This document shows positions 24,445-33,122 of a stretch of DNA of 45,114 nucleotides, piece by piece. The notes below the pieces were generated by a model. It saw nothing but the letters and a program-made list of their open reading frames with translations. It searched no databases and was not told the origin of the DNA. A program made the translations under genes and the position numbers. Within the stretch, counting starts at the first letter, position 1. Each line of letters starts with the position of its first letter. This DNA comes from Candidatus Zipacnadia bacterium (GTDB lineage Bacteria; Armatimonadota; Zipacnadia; Zipacnadales; UBA5352). Where the stretch lies: contig JALGVA010000040.1 of NCBI GenBank assembly GCA_029820295.1, forward strand, positions 1 through 45,114, read 5' to 3'.

Positions 24445-25152
24445 CTGCTGCACTTCCTCGGCGGAGACGGCTGCAGGCGGTGACGGCTCGGTCGCGTGCC
24501 GCTCGCCCAGCCGAGGCTCGGTGCCCCGCCCGAGGCGGATGATGTTGTTCTTGTGCCGGGCCAGCACCAGCGCGGTCATGCCCACAGCCAGCAGCAGGCA
24601 TGGCCCGCGCACGCCCGCCAGCCAGGCGGTCACCGGCACCGAGGTGATCGCGGTCATGGTCACCGGCGAGATGCGCTCCCAGTGGCCCAACATCAGCCGC
24701 GGCCCCAGCAGCCCAACCAGCCAGACCACCGGTGGAGCAACCGCGACATACCACGGCCACAGGCCCACAGTTGCGAGCCCGGTGATCACGCCCAGGGCGC
24801 AGGCGACGCTCTTCCCTTCCGACACCCGGCCCTCGGTGAGCATAAACCAGATCGACAGCGAGTGCCCGGCCATCACCCCGAACGCGCCCATGCAGACGGC
24901 GTACGTCGGGAAGCCGAGGGCCGACGCGACAACCACGACGCCCAGGGCCTTGCCGACGTCCGCGAGCAGCGTCGAGATCCCCAGCCAGCGCCCGCCGACG
25001 CGGAAGACGTTGATCGCCCCGACGTTGTGCGAGCCGAACTCGCGCACATCCAGCCCGCGCATCGCCCGCACCAACAGGTAGCCTGAGGGCAGCGACCCGA
25101 TCAGGTAGGCGACGATGCACAGCGCACTGACCTGCAGAGCCATGGCACTCAT
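24439..25152 (-). CDS. plsY: PlsY-like glycerol-3-phosphate acyltransferase
   Basis: A 237-residue membrane protein with about six hydrophobic helices, of the acyl-phosphate:glycerol-3-phosphate acyltransferase family that starts phospholipid synthesis. Motif 1 is GSHNVGAINVFR (40-51; usual GSGNPGATNVLR). Motif 2, normally GHxFPxxxxFKGGKG, is degraded to GHSLSIWFMLTEGRVSEGKS (96-115). Motif 3 RHKNNIIRLGRGTEP is well kept, followed by a polar tail. The altered motif 2 suggests a paralogue with weaker or different activity. The start is taken at 25152, whose ATG overlaps the TGA of the RpiB-like gene (ATGA), which implies translational coupling; ATG at 25143 is an alternative. Confidence 0.75.
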   Translation of the reverse strand: MSAMALQVSALCIVAYLIGSLPSGYLLVRAMRGLDVREFGSHNVGAINVFRVGGRWLGISTLLADVGKALGVVVVASALGFPTYAVCMGAFGVMAGHSLSIWFMLTEGRVSEGKSVACALGVITGLATVGLWPWYVAVAPPVVWLVGLLGPRLMLGHWERISPVTMTAITSVPVTAWLAGVRGPCLLLAVGMTALVLARHKNNIIRLGRGTEPRLGERHATEPSPPAAVSAEEVQQS

Positions 25153-25658
25153 CCTCTCGCCGCGCACAGCACGGTCGCTTCGTCCTGCCCGCTCCGAGTG
25201 CCTTGCGCGCGCGCCAACCGGTAGTGCTCGTCGATGGCGCGCACCTTCGCGACCTTGCGCGCCGACGCGCCCTCCTGGAACTCAGTGGCCAGCCACGCCC
25301 CCACGATGGCGCACGCCTCGTCCACACTGACGATGCGCGATCCGAGCGTGATGATCTGTGCGTTGTTGCTGCGCCGCGCGGCGATCGCCAACTCGACGCT
25401 GCTCACCGGCGCGGCGAAGACCCCCGGCACCTTGTTGGCCGCGATCGCCATCCCCAGGCCGGTGCCGCAGACCAGCACGCCGCAATCGACCGGCCCCATG
25501 CGCACGGCCTCCGCCACTTTCACGCCGATGTCCGGGTAGTCCGCCGGCTCAATCGAGTATACGCCGAAGTCGTAGACGCTCTCCTCGCGTTGCACGAGGA
25601 AATCGCGAATCCTCTCCTTCACGTCGAAGCCCAGGTCGTCACTGCCGATGCCGATCAT
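25149..25658 (-). CDS. RpiB/LacAB-family sugar-phosphate isomerase
   Basis: A 169-residue cytoplasmic isomerase (ribose-5-phosphate isomerase B or galactose-6-phosphate isomerase type). GIGSDDLGFDVKERI opens the protein, where E. coli RpiB has a DH pair; the His is Asp here. Cys64 in VLVCGTGLGMAIAANKVPG matches the catalytic cysteine. RRSNNAQIITLGSRIV (95-110) is the conserved phosphate-binding helix. The usual length is about 150, so this copy has a C-terminal helical tail. ATG at 25658 is chosen from GGAGG 8 nt upstream and the family start; an ATG at 25718 with AAGGGAG before it would add 20 unusual residues. It is coupled to the PlsY-like gene downstream. Confidence 0.82.
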   Translation of the reverse strand: MIGIGSDDLGFDVKERIRDFLVQREESVYDFGVYSIEPADYPDIGVKVAEAVRMGPVDCGVLVCGTGLGMAIAANKVPGVFAAPVSSVELAIAARRSNNAQIITLGSRIVSVDEACAIVGAWLATEFQEGASARKVAKVRAIDEHYRLARAQGTRSGQDEATVLCAARG

Positions 25659-25860
25659 CGCAGGCGCCTCCGCTGCCGAGCCGAGCTGTCCGATCATGTG
25701 CGTGCCCACCGCTACCATTGTCTCCCTTCAGCACACATCGTGCATAGGCCTGTAGACCCACAAGTCGGCCGATTCGGACCTGTCTTCCCGGGATCGTGCC
25801 GCGACCTGCAGGAAGCCGCGCGGCCTTCGCGAATACGCGCTAATAGGGAGGCGGGTCACC

Positions 25861-26576
25861 TTGGTGTCATCGGCGACGATGCAGCGCCTCTTCCTCTACC
25901 ACCTGTGGGCGTGCGTCCCGTTCGCACTGGCGTGGGCAATCTGGCCCGCGGTCCTGGGCGTCTCCCAGGATCCGGCTGAGATCTCCGCGCTACGCACCGT
26001 GGTGCTCGTCGCGGTCGCCTATCTGGCGATCCGCTCGTGGGTGGTGCTGCGCCGGCCGCAGTGGGGCTGGCAGTGCGTGTGGCCGCTGGTAGACGTGTTG
26101 CTGATCAGCGTGGCCCTGTGCCTCAAGGGCTCACCAGACCGGAGCTGGCTGTCGCTGCTCTACCTGCTGCCGGTCACCGAGGCGGCGGCGACCCTGGAGC
26201 TGCGCTGGGCGCTGGCAGTGGGCCTCCTGTCCGCCGCCACGTACGTCCTGGCGTGCGGGGCCGCGGGCCTGGGGAGTCTGCAGTACATGTACGCGGTCTT
26301 CCGGCTGTTCTTCCTGGTGCTGATGGCCTCGCTGCTGACGCACCTGGCGCGTACGGCGAGCGCCGACTCGAGTGCGTCGTGGCCGACGATGGCGTCGGCT
26401 TCGATCCGGCTCAGGTGCCGCACGGACCGACCCTGGAGGGAGGCGTCGGGCTCTCCAGCATGCAGGAGCGCGCGGCGGCGGTGGGCGCGACGCTGCACGT
26501 GGCGAGTGCTCCCAGCGAAGGTACGCGCATCACCTTCACCGTCCCGACCGACCAGGCGATGGCGCGCGCGGGCTGA
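25861..26576 (+). pseudogene. Membrane sensor histidine kinase with internal deletion
   Basis: The first frame (TTG at 25861, or GTG 25864) encodes an N-terminal sensor with five or six membrane helices, ending LLTHLARTASAD near 26370. The next sensible sequence is in another frame: RLECVVADDGVGFDP, then GVGLSSMQERAAAVGATLHV and GTRITFTVP, stop at 26574-26576. These are the G boxes of a HATPase_c domain of the NarX/HPK7 type. The phosphorylated His region (HisKA_3), its linker and the N box are missing, roughly 200 codons or more, and the join is out of frame. Without them no autophosphorylation is possible. The original frame runs on to 26769 as nonsense. GGAGG lies 9 nt before the TTG. Confidence 0.72.
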
Positions 26577-26657
26577 CTGCGCTCCCCCTGCAGGACATGG
26601 GGGCGCTTCCGCGGAAGGCGTCCGCGGACCTGTGACCACGCGGCGGGAGAGATCATC

Positions 26658-27113
26658 ATGCGCGCGCGACCGCATCACCTCATCGACATCATCAGCCAGT
26701 ACGGGGCCGGCGTGCAGTTCCGCCCACATCCCTGCGGCCACGCCGTCCACCTGGTCGCCGAGCAGGTGATCACCGACCCGGAGACCACGGTCGAATTCGT
26801 GGTGGACGCCGACGACATCTGCGAACCGTGCATCCACCTCGTCGATGGCCGCTGTGACGATGTGCTCAGCCAGCTCGACCCGCCCGGAGACCGCAAGCGG
26901 TCTCACTCCAAGCAGGACTACAACGATGACCTCGATCGCCGGCTTCTGGCCTTCCTGGGCATGGACGAGGGCCAAGCCATGCCCTTCCGCGAGTACCTGC
27001 GCATCATCCGCGAGCACCTCGAGGGCATCGAGGCGGTGTGTACCCATCCGGGCGAGGACCCATCCCGGCGCAGGGCGAATCTCATGCGGGGGCTGGCGAA
27101 GCTCGAGGCGTAG
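26658..27113 (+). CDS. DUF1284-like small protein
   Basis: A 151-residue soluble protein beginning MRARPHHLIDIISQYGAG, followed by VEFVVDADDICEPC, a third Cys in DGRCDDV, and DRRLLAFLGMDEGQAMPFREYLRIIREHL. The RPHH start, the DDIC-x2-C pair with a third Cys, and the D-LL--LG---G--- C-terminal helix fit DUF1284, a family of unknown function that may bind metal through the Cys and His. It is cut off from the preceding broken kinase by about 80 bp, and the heparinase-like gene follows after 19 bp. GGGAGAG precedes the ATG. The coding sequence contains a perfect palindrome at 26887-26904. Confidence 0.68.
   Translation: MRARPHHLIDIISQYGAGVQFRPHPCGHAVHLVAEQVITDPETTVEFVVDADDICEPCIHLVDGRCDDVLSQLDPPGDRKRSHSKQDYNDDLDRRLLAFLGMDEGQAMPFREYLRIIREHLEGIEAVCTHPGEDPSRRRANLMRGLAKLEA
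26887..26904. repeat. Perfect palindrome inside a coding region
   Basis: GAGACCGC, AA, GCGGTCTC. Its core AGACCGC..GCGGTCT is the same as in the palindrome at 12892-12910. It lies inside the DUF1284-like gene, about 230 bp before the heparinase-like gene. Confidence 0.45.
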
Positions 27114-27132
27114 ACCGCGAAGGAGCCATCGC

Positions 27133-30100
27133 GTGATCCACACCCCAGACAACCGACGACTTGCGCGTGCCGCACTGATCGCCACCATCCTCATGCTGGG
27201 AGCTGGTGCCGTGAGCGCCAAGTCAGGCAGCGTGCTCGTGACCGCCGAGATGCGTGAGAACGCCATGCGCAACTGCGAGCGCTACGAGTGGGCCGCGAAC
27301 TTCCGCGACGCCCTCATCGCGCAGCTCGAGCCGTGGATGGCCATGTCCGACGAGGAGCTGTGGGCGCTGCTGCCGGGCCAGGACATGCCGCGCGACGCCG
27401 GGGTCAACCGCGACGGCGCCGGCTGCCCGAACTGCGGCCGGGAGCACTACAACGCGCCCTACAGCCCCTCGCGCTGGCTGATCGACTTCCAGGACCACCC
27501 CTGGCAGGCCCAGTGCCGCAACTGCGGCGAGTGGTTCCCCAGCAACGACTTCGCGAGCTACTACGACAGCGCGCTCGACGACCAGCACAAGTTCCGCCTC
27601 GGCGCCGGCGATCCGCGCTTCCTGCAGCCGCGCGAGGGCGGCGACCCGCGCTGGGTGGACGACGGCACCGGCGTTGAGGTCGATGGGCACAAGTGGTTCT
27701 TTGCGGCCTACTACGCCTTCCGGCTGTGGCAGCAGATGCTCGACGTGACCGAGAAGGCCGCCATCGTCTACACGCTCACCGGCGATCCATTCTACGCGCA
27801 CAAGGCCGGCGTGCTCCTCGACCGCATGGCCGACCTCTACCCCGAGATGGACTACATGCCCCACTTCCGCCTGGGCATGGAGGCATCGACCGGCGGCTCC
27901 GGGCGCGGCCGCGTGCAGGGCATGATCTGGGAGACCTGGACCGCCCAGATGGCCTCGCTCGCCTATGACGAGGTCTACGATGCCCTGCTCCAGGACCGTG
28001 AGCTGGTCGACTTTTCGGCACGCATGTCCGAGCGCTACGGAACCGGTAACAAGTCCTCGCCTGAGGCGATCGCCCGGCACATCGAGGACCATCTGCTCCG
28101 CGAGTTCATCATCGGCGTCGAGGACGGCCGCATCCGCGGCAATCCGGGCATGCATCATCTCGGCATGGCCTGCGCCGCCATCGCACTCGATGACCCGGTC
28201 GAGACCCCGGCGGCGCTGGACTGGCTGTTCGAGGTCGGCGGCGGCGCCATTCCCTCCATCATGCACGAGCGCCTCAACCGCGATGGCTTCAGCGACGAGT
28301 CGGCGCTGGGCTACTCGCGCATCCCGGCGCTTTCGTTCTACCGGGTCGCCGAACTGCTGCGCCGCTACGGCGGCTACGAACGCCACGACATCCTGCGCGA
28401 CTACCCCAAGTTCCGCGCCTGCTACACGCTCGGCGCGGCGGTCCGCATGCTCGACAACTACTCCCCCAACTGGGGCGATGGCGACAAGTGCATGAACTAC
28501 TCCGGCCGCACCGGCCTCACCATCGACGTGGCCATGGCGCTGCAGGGCTGGGAGGTCTTCCACACACCGGCTATCGCGCGCGAGGTCTGGTTCGCCAACG
28601 GCAAGAGCCTCGACGACCTGTTCGCCGCGCGCCCGACTCGCGCACAGGCGCCCCAGGGCATCCACTGGCCGATCTACGCCGACGATCCGGAGGCGATGCT
28701 CGCGGACCTGCAGGCCGTCGTCGCCGCCGACCCCGGCCCGCTGCGCAGCTACAACTCCGGCGGCCACGGCCAGGCGGTGCTGCAGGCCCCGTCGCGGGAG
28801 AACGGCCGCGCGCTGGCGCTCTACTACGGCCGCATGTACGGTCACGGCCACCACGACCGCCTCAACTACCTGCTGGTCGCCGAGAACGTGGTGATGACCC
28901 CCGACATGGGCTACCCGCTCTACACCGGCCAGTGGCCCAAGCGCTTCGGCTGGGTGGACCACATCATCAGCCACAACACCTGCATGGTCAACGACACCAA
29001 CCCCGACGCCTCCTCGTTCTCGGGCAAGACCCGCCTGTTCGCCGAGGCCGGGCCCGTGCGCGTGGTCGAGGTCGATGGCGGCGACATCTACGATGGCGTA
29101 TCGACCTACCGCCGCTGCATGGTCATGGTGGATGTGGACGACCGCCACTCCTACGTGCTCGACCTCTTCCGCGTCCGCGGTGGCGCCAACCACCGGCTCA
29201 TCCAGAACGGCGGCGGGCCGGAGGTCACCACCGAGGGACTGCAGCTCACCGCCCAGCCCACCGGCACCTACGCTGGCCCCGACATCGCCTACGGCGAGGA
29301 GTACGACGGCGCGCACAACTCCCGGTACACCGGCACCGGCTTCTCCTACCTCGAGCGCGTCGAGAAGTCGGGCCCCGCCGCCGATTTCTCCGTGGACTGG
29401 CTGATGGTCGAACCCCGCCGCACCATGCCCGAGGACTGGGAGGCGCACCTGCGGGTGCACAACCTCACGCCGGTGGACGAGGTCGCGCTGTGCGACGGCA
29501 TCCCGCCGCTCTACAAGGGCAACCCCGAGCGCCTGCGCTACCTGCTGCGTACCCGCTACGGCGAGGACCTGACCAGCCAGTTCGTCTCTGTGCTCGAACC
29601 GTACGGCCACGAGCCGATCATCTCGAGCGTGCGCCTGCTCGACAGCGTCGCGGACACCGATCGCTTCTTCGCGGCGGTTGAGATCACGCTGGCCGATGGT
29701 CGCCGCGACGTGCTGCTGGTCGGCGATGACGCGGAGCAGGTCTCCGCCGGCGGCGTGACCATGGACGGCCGCGTCGGCTTCGTGCGCTTCGACGGCGATG
29801 AGGTCGTCGCACGCGCACTCATCGAAGGCACCCGCCTCGATGCCGGGGGCGTGGGCCTCGACCTGCCCGCAGCCGCCATCACCGGCACGCTGGCGGGATT
29901 CGATGACTCGGACCCGGACAACGTGCTGCTCGACCTGGCAAGCGCGGAGCTGACCGACGAGGTCGTGGGCCGCTACATCATCTTCGACAACGCCGAGCGC
30001 TCGGACGCGAGCTACCGCATCGAGGCGCTCGTGGACGCCGACACCGTCAGCATCGGCGGCAAGTCGCTCATCGAGCGCCTCGCCGACCCCGACAACTACG

Positions 30101-30192
30101 ACGCCGGCGTGCTCTACACCATCCAGCCGGGAGAGCCCTTCGCCATCGCGCTGTCGGCTGCGGGCTTACCATCGTTCCACCCACCGAGGTGA
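27133..30192 (+). CDS. Heparinase II/III-like secreted protein with Cys4 zinc-ribbon insert
   Basis: A 1019-residue exported protein (signal peptide 1-29). Early on it has two CxxC pairs (C98/C101 in CPNCGREHY and C128/C131 in CRNCGEWFP), a likely zinc ribbon. Residues about 190-520 form an (alpha/alpha) toroid. YGHGHHDRLN (about 570) and SHNTCMVND (about 613) are the heparinase II/III signature that opens a beta-sheet domain running to about 900. The C-terminal 120 residues are a further beta domain. Family members cleave uronate-containing polysaccharides by beta-elimination. The GTG start at 27133 has AAGGAG 7 nt upstream. The lipoprotein gene begins 2 bp after its stop. Confidence 0.82.
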   Translation: MIHTPDNRRLARAALIATILMLGAGAVSAKSGSVLVTAEMRENAMRNCERYEWAANFRDALIAQLEPWMAMSDEELWALLPGQDMPRDAGVNRDGAGCPNCGREHYNAPYSPSRWLIDFQDHPWQAQCRNCGEWFPSNDFASYYDSALDDQHKFRLGAGDPRFLQPREGGDPRWVDDGTGVEVDGHKWFFAAYYAFRLWQQMLDVTEKAAIVYTLTGDPFYAHKAGVLLDRMADLYPEMDYMPHFRLGMEASTGGSGRGRVQGMIWETWTAQMASLAYDEVYDALLQDRELVDFSARMSERYGTGNKSSPEAIARHIEDHLLREFIIGVEDGRIRGNPGMHHLGMACAAIALDDPVETPAALDWLFEVGGGAIPSIMHERLNRDGFSDESALGYSRIPALSFYRVAELLRRYGGYERHDILRDYPKFRACYTLGAAVRMLDNYSPNWGDGDKCMNYSGRTGLTIDVAMALQGWEVFHTPAIAREVWFANGKSLDDLFAARPTRAQAPQGIHWPIYADDPEAMLADLQAVVAADPGPLRSYNSGGHGQAVLQAPSRENGRALALYYGRMYGHGHHDRLNYLLVAENVVMTPDMGYPLYTGQWPKRFGWVDHIISHNTCMVNDTNPDASSFSGKTRLFAEAGPVRVVEVDGGDIYDGVSTYRRCMVMVDVDDRHSYVLDLFRVRGGANHRLIQNGGGPEVTTEGLQLTAQPTGTYAGPDIAYGEEYDGAHNSRYTGTGFSYLERVEKSGPAADFSVDWLMVEPRRTMPEDWEAHLRVHNLTPVDEVALCDGIPPLYKGNPERLRYLLRTRYGEDLTSQFVSVLEPYGHEPIISSVRLLDSVADTDRFFAAVEITLADGRRDVLLVGDDAEQVSAGGVTMDGRVGFVRFDGDEVVARALIEGTRLDAGGVGLDLPAAAITGTLAGFDDSDPDNVLLDLASAELTDEVVGRYIIFDNAERSDASYRIEALVDADTVSIGGKSLIERLADPDNYDAGVLYTIQPGEPFAIALSAAGLPSFHPPR

Positions 30193-30194
30193 CC

Positions 30195-32366
30195 ATGAGA
30201 CCGCGTGCGGGACTGTCCGAGACCATTGCCGCCGCCCTGATCCTGCTGACCGTCGCCTGCGGCGGCTGCCAGCAGCCGACCGATTTCGCCTCCGCCGAGG
30301 CGGGCGCGACCATCACCGGCCCGCGCAACGCCTCCGGTTCGGCCGGACAGCCTAACTGCGCCATCGATGGCGACCTCGACTACGGCTACAGCCACGGCTA
30401 CGCGTGGGCCTGGCTCGACACCCCCACGGTCGTGACCTTCGCCGAGCCTGCGACCATCGACGCGGTCGAGCTGTTCCTCAACGACCTCGGCGGGCGCAGC
30501 TACTCCTACCGCCTGAGCGTCTCGCCCGACGGCGAGCAGTGGCAGACGGTCGCCGACACGTCCGCTGAGCCGGTGCGCGGCTATCGCATCCACCGCTTCG
30601 ACCCGGTCGAGGCGCGCGCCCTGCGGCTCGACTTCACCGACACCTCGGTTGAGGCGCGCAGCTATCACATCGTCGAGATCGCTGCCTGGCGCCTTGGGGA
30701 TGCAGAGTTCGGCCCCCTGGCCGAGCGCTGGCGCAGGCTGGCCGAAGAGCGCGCGCAGCAGAACGTCGCCCTGCTGGGCGTGCCGGCCGCGCAGGAGGCG
30801 CTGGCGCGGAGCGAGGTCCTCGACCGTGCGCGGGCGCTGGGCGAGGGCGAGTCGTTCGTGCAGGAGCTGCCGGACGGCACGCGCGCGCTCGTCTTCCGCG
30901 ACGGCCGGCACATCATCGTGGCGATCGACGATGACGGCGACATGCCCGCCGATGCCACCGCCGCCGACGAGGACAGCGACTGCTTTGCCGTGGACATGGA
31001 CGGCGACGGCGTTCTTGACCGCACCATCGACCGCGACGACACCGACGACGACGGCTTCGCAGACGTGATGGTGCAGACCTACGGCGACCGCAACACCTGG
31101 GGCAATCTGCCCTTCCTGGTGGTCATCCGCGACCTCGACCGCGGGCCGCTCAGTCTGTGGAAGCTGCACGACTGGGGCTACAACCAGGGCCTGTGCCAGT
31201 GGGAGTGCGACTTTGCCGGCGACGGCTGGTTCTGCATGTTCCGGCGCAGCCCCGAGAACGACCGCTGGATGGGCATCTTCGAGGCCCCGTTCTGCTTCTA
31301 CGACCCCGACGGCGACGGCTTGCCCGAGGAGACGGTGCGCCTCACCGCCACCGACGCCACGCTGCGCTCGGTGCGCTACGGCATCAACGCCGACAACGAC
31401 ACCACCGAGGGCCAGCTCTACGACTACGACATGAGCATCACCGGCCTGGGCTCAGTCGAGATCCCTCCGGAGGCGCAGACCACCTTCTCGCATCGCAGTG
31501 GCGACAGCGCCGGGCCCTTCCTGTCATGGGAGGCCACGCGCGAGACGGTGCGCGCGGCGGCGTGGGAGCGCGCGCTGCTGGTCTGGGACGAGAACGATCA
31601 CAACGTGGCCTCACGCCGAGCCGATCACGAGCGCTGGGAGGGCATCCTGAACGCCTCCTACCGCGGCTTCCCCCAGGAGGGCGGGCCGCCGACCATGCGG
31701 CTCAACAAGCGCTTCGAGCTGGATGCGGACAACTCCGGGGGCATGCGGCTCTACTGGTGGGCCGCGGACGGGCGCCTGCACCTGTTCGGCGCCGAGCAGG
31801 GCTCGATGGACGTAGACTTCGACTACGATGACGAGGTCGATCTGACCGTGGAGTACGCCGACACCGACGGCGACGGCTTCTTCGACGAGCGCACCATCGG
31901 CTTCCCCGACACCGACCTGCCCACCCGCCGCCTGCTGGGTCCGCGCAGCTACCACGCGCCCGGCGCCGCGCCCGCCGACGAGCCGACCGTCTACCCGTGT
32001 AGCTATGAGGCCATCGCCGCGAGCTGGCAGGCGGAGCTGGCGCGCTGGACCGATGACACGGGGCGCCTGCTGGAGGCACTGAGCACCGGCGCGCAGGCAC
32101 TGGGCCTGCAACCGTACACCGCGCCCATGGACTTCTACCGCAGCGCCACACCGGCCGACGTCCCCTTCATCGACCGCCTGCGCGCCAGCGCCGAGGCCCG
32201 CCGTTACTACCAGGACGTGGCGGTCGAGCTGGCCTTCGCGCACCTGGTCGCCGACGCCGAGGCGGCCGGCGCGGGCGACGCCGCCATCGGCCGTCTGGTC
32301 TCCGCGCGCCGCCTCTGGCACGGTGGCAGCCCGAGCCAGGCGGCGGCGCGGCTGGCGGCGGAGTGA
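30195..32366 (+). CDS. Putative lipoprotein with discoidin domain and calcium-binding loops
   Basis: A 723-residue exported protein. The N-terminus has a signal peptide followed by TVACGGC, a possible but non-ideal lipobox. Residues about 35-165 are a F5/8 type C (discoidin) domain (AVELFLNDLGGRSYSYRLSVS..). After a helical linker come Asp-rich EF-hand-like loops: DMDGDGVLDR, DRDDTDDDGFAD, DPDGDGLPEE and, later, DTDGDGFFDE, as in thrombospondin-type or dockerin-like calcium loops. No catalytic motif is known to me. It probably binds carbohydrate at the cell surface and works with the heparinase-like protein. GAGG lies 5 nt before the ATG and overlaps the upstream stop, so the two are coupled. 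Confidence 0.72.
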   Translation: MRPRAGLSETIAAALILLTVACGGCQQPTDFASAEAGATITGPRNASGSAGQPNCAIDGDLDYGYSHGYAWAWLDTPTVVTFAEPATIDAVELFLNDLGGRSYSYRLSVSPDGEQWQTVADTSAEPVRGYRIHRFDPVEARALRLDFTDTSVEARSYHIVEIAAWRLGDAEFGPLAERWRRLAEERAQQNVALLGVPAAQEALARSEVLDRARALGEGESFVQELPDGTRALVFRDGRHIIVAIDDDGDMPADATAADEDSDCFAVDMDGDGVLDRTIDRDDTDDDGFADVMVQTYGDRNTWGNLPFLVVIRDLDRGPLSLWKLHDWGYNQGLCQWECDFAGDGWFCMFRRSPENDRWMGIFEAPFCFYDPDGDGLPEETVRLTATDATLRSVRYGINADNDTTEGQLYDYDMSITGLGSVEIPPEAQTTFSHRSGDSAGPFLSWEATRETVRAAAWERALLVWDENDHNVASRRADHERWEGILNASYRGFPQEGGPPTMRLNKRFELDADNSGGMRLYWWAADGRLHLFGAEQGSMDVDFDYDDEVDLTVEYADTDGDGFFDERTIGFPDTDLPTRRLLGPRSYHAPGAAPADEPTVYPCSYEAIAASWQAELARWTDDTGRLLEALSTGAQALGLQPYTAPMDFYRSATPADVPFIDRLRASAEARRYYQDVAVELAFAHLVADAEAAGAGDAAIGRLVSARRLWHGGSPSQAAARLAAE

Positions 32367-32455
32367 CGCGCGGGCGGGTTCCACCCGCTCCGGAACGGCT
32401 GTGCATCACGCACATCTTACTGCCGCGCTGGCAAAGGCGGTCGCCGGCTGTCGTG

Positions 32456-32681
32456 TGCCGTACGGAGGGGCTGCCCCAGGGCCCGATCCCGTCCCGCGGG
32501 ACGGGATGGGCACGAGGATGGGTCGCCGCCCGCCGGCTCAGCTTCCATGCCAGCCCTGCCTCGTCGTGCGGTGGGAGCCGAACGACAGGCCGGGATGGAA
32601 CCTGAGCCCCGTTCGCCTGCGGCTCACGGGTCTCACCCGGTCCCGCCCACAGGCGGGACCGGGCGGCCTCTCCGTACGGCA
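32456..32681. mobile_element. MITE-like or structured-RNA element, 226 bp
   Basis: The ends are imperfect 20-bp inverted repeats (32456-32475 and 32662-32681; 18 of 20, the outer 12 bp TGCCGTACGGAG perfect). Inside are four hairpins in a row: a 22-bp perfect palindrome at 32486-32507; a long imperfect stem 32543-32555 with 32588-32600 extended by TCGT/ACGA; a stem at 32604-32633 (GAGCCCCGT with ACGGGTCTC, 8 of 9); and 12-bp perfect arms 32636-32647 with 32652-32663 around CACA. The last overlaps the right inverted repeat by 2 bp. There is no open frame of sense. It fits a non-autonomous MITE or a folded RNA. No target-site duplication is obvious. Confidence 0.6.
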
Positions 32682-32773
32682 AACGGCACCGACCTGGTCG
32701 CCGCTCTACCCGCACGCAGTCCATAGTACGCCGACGACCGGCGGCGCCGCGAGAGCTGAAGCGCTGAGGCGCG

Positions 32774-33010
32774 CTACCCCACCGTCGGCGGATAGTCCCC
32801 GTAGCAATGCACGGCGTCGCGCATGGCGTAGACGTTCTCGACCTCGCAGTAGTGGGCGAGGCTGTTGCCGCTGGTGACAATGTATCCTCCGCCCGGGCCG
32901 ACGTCGCGGATCAGCCCGCGCACCTCCTCCGCCACGGCGTCGGGCGTCGCCATGGTCGGCAGGTTCAGGTCCACGTTCCCCAGCAGGCACAGGCGGTTCG
33001 CGCGAGCAAT
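32774..33010 (-). pseudogene. UROD-like gene, C-terminal remnant
   Basis: About 78 codons match only the C-terminal end of UROD-superfamily proteins: LLGNVDL, ATPDAVAEEVRGLIRD, GPGGGYIVTSGNSL, ENVYAMRDAVHCYGDYPP. The rest of the TIM barrel is absent. A consensus GGGAGGTGAG sits just before the remnant and is followed by TTG in a different frame, or ATT in frame. This looks like the original ribosome binding site fused to the gene's tail by a deletion that removed most of the coding sequence. The frame continues upstream to 33337 only as the shadow of the next gene. It is divergent from the beta-helix gene at 33123. Confidence 0.65.
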
Positions 33011-33122
33011 CTCACCTCCCGGACGCCACCATCCTGCCACCTGGGGAAGGAATGGCGCCCCCGTCGGCTGAACCTGCCGGCCGACGATGGCGCGCATGTC
33101 GCATCCGGGAGAGGTGCCGGTC

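Noticed and set aside
27223-29610. 795-codon minus-strand open frame
   Set aside because: It is antisense to the heparinase-like gene and low in complexity (Val, Ala, Arg, His).
6219-33010. The two UROD fragments as halves of one gene split by an inversion
   Set aside because: Together they cover only about 215 of 340-400 residues and lack the same central part, so they do not rebuild one gene.
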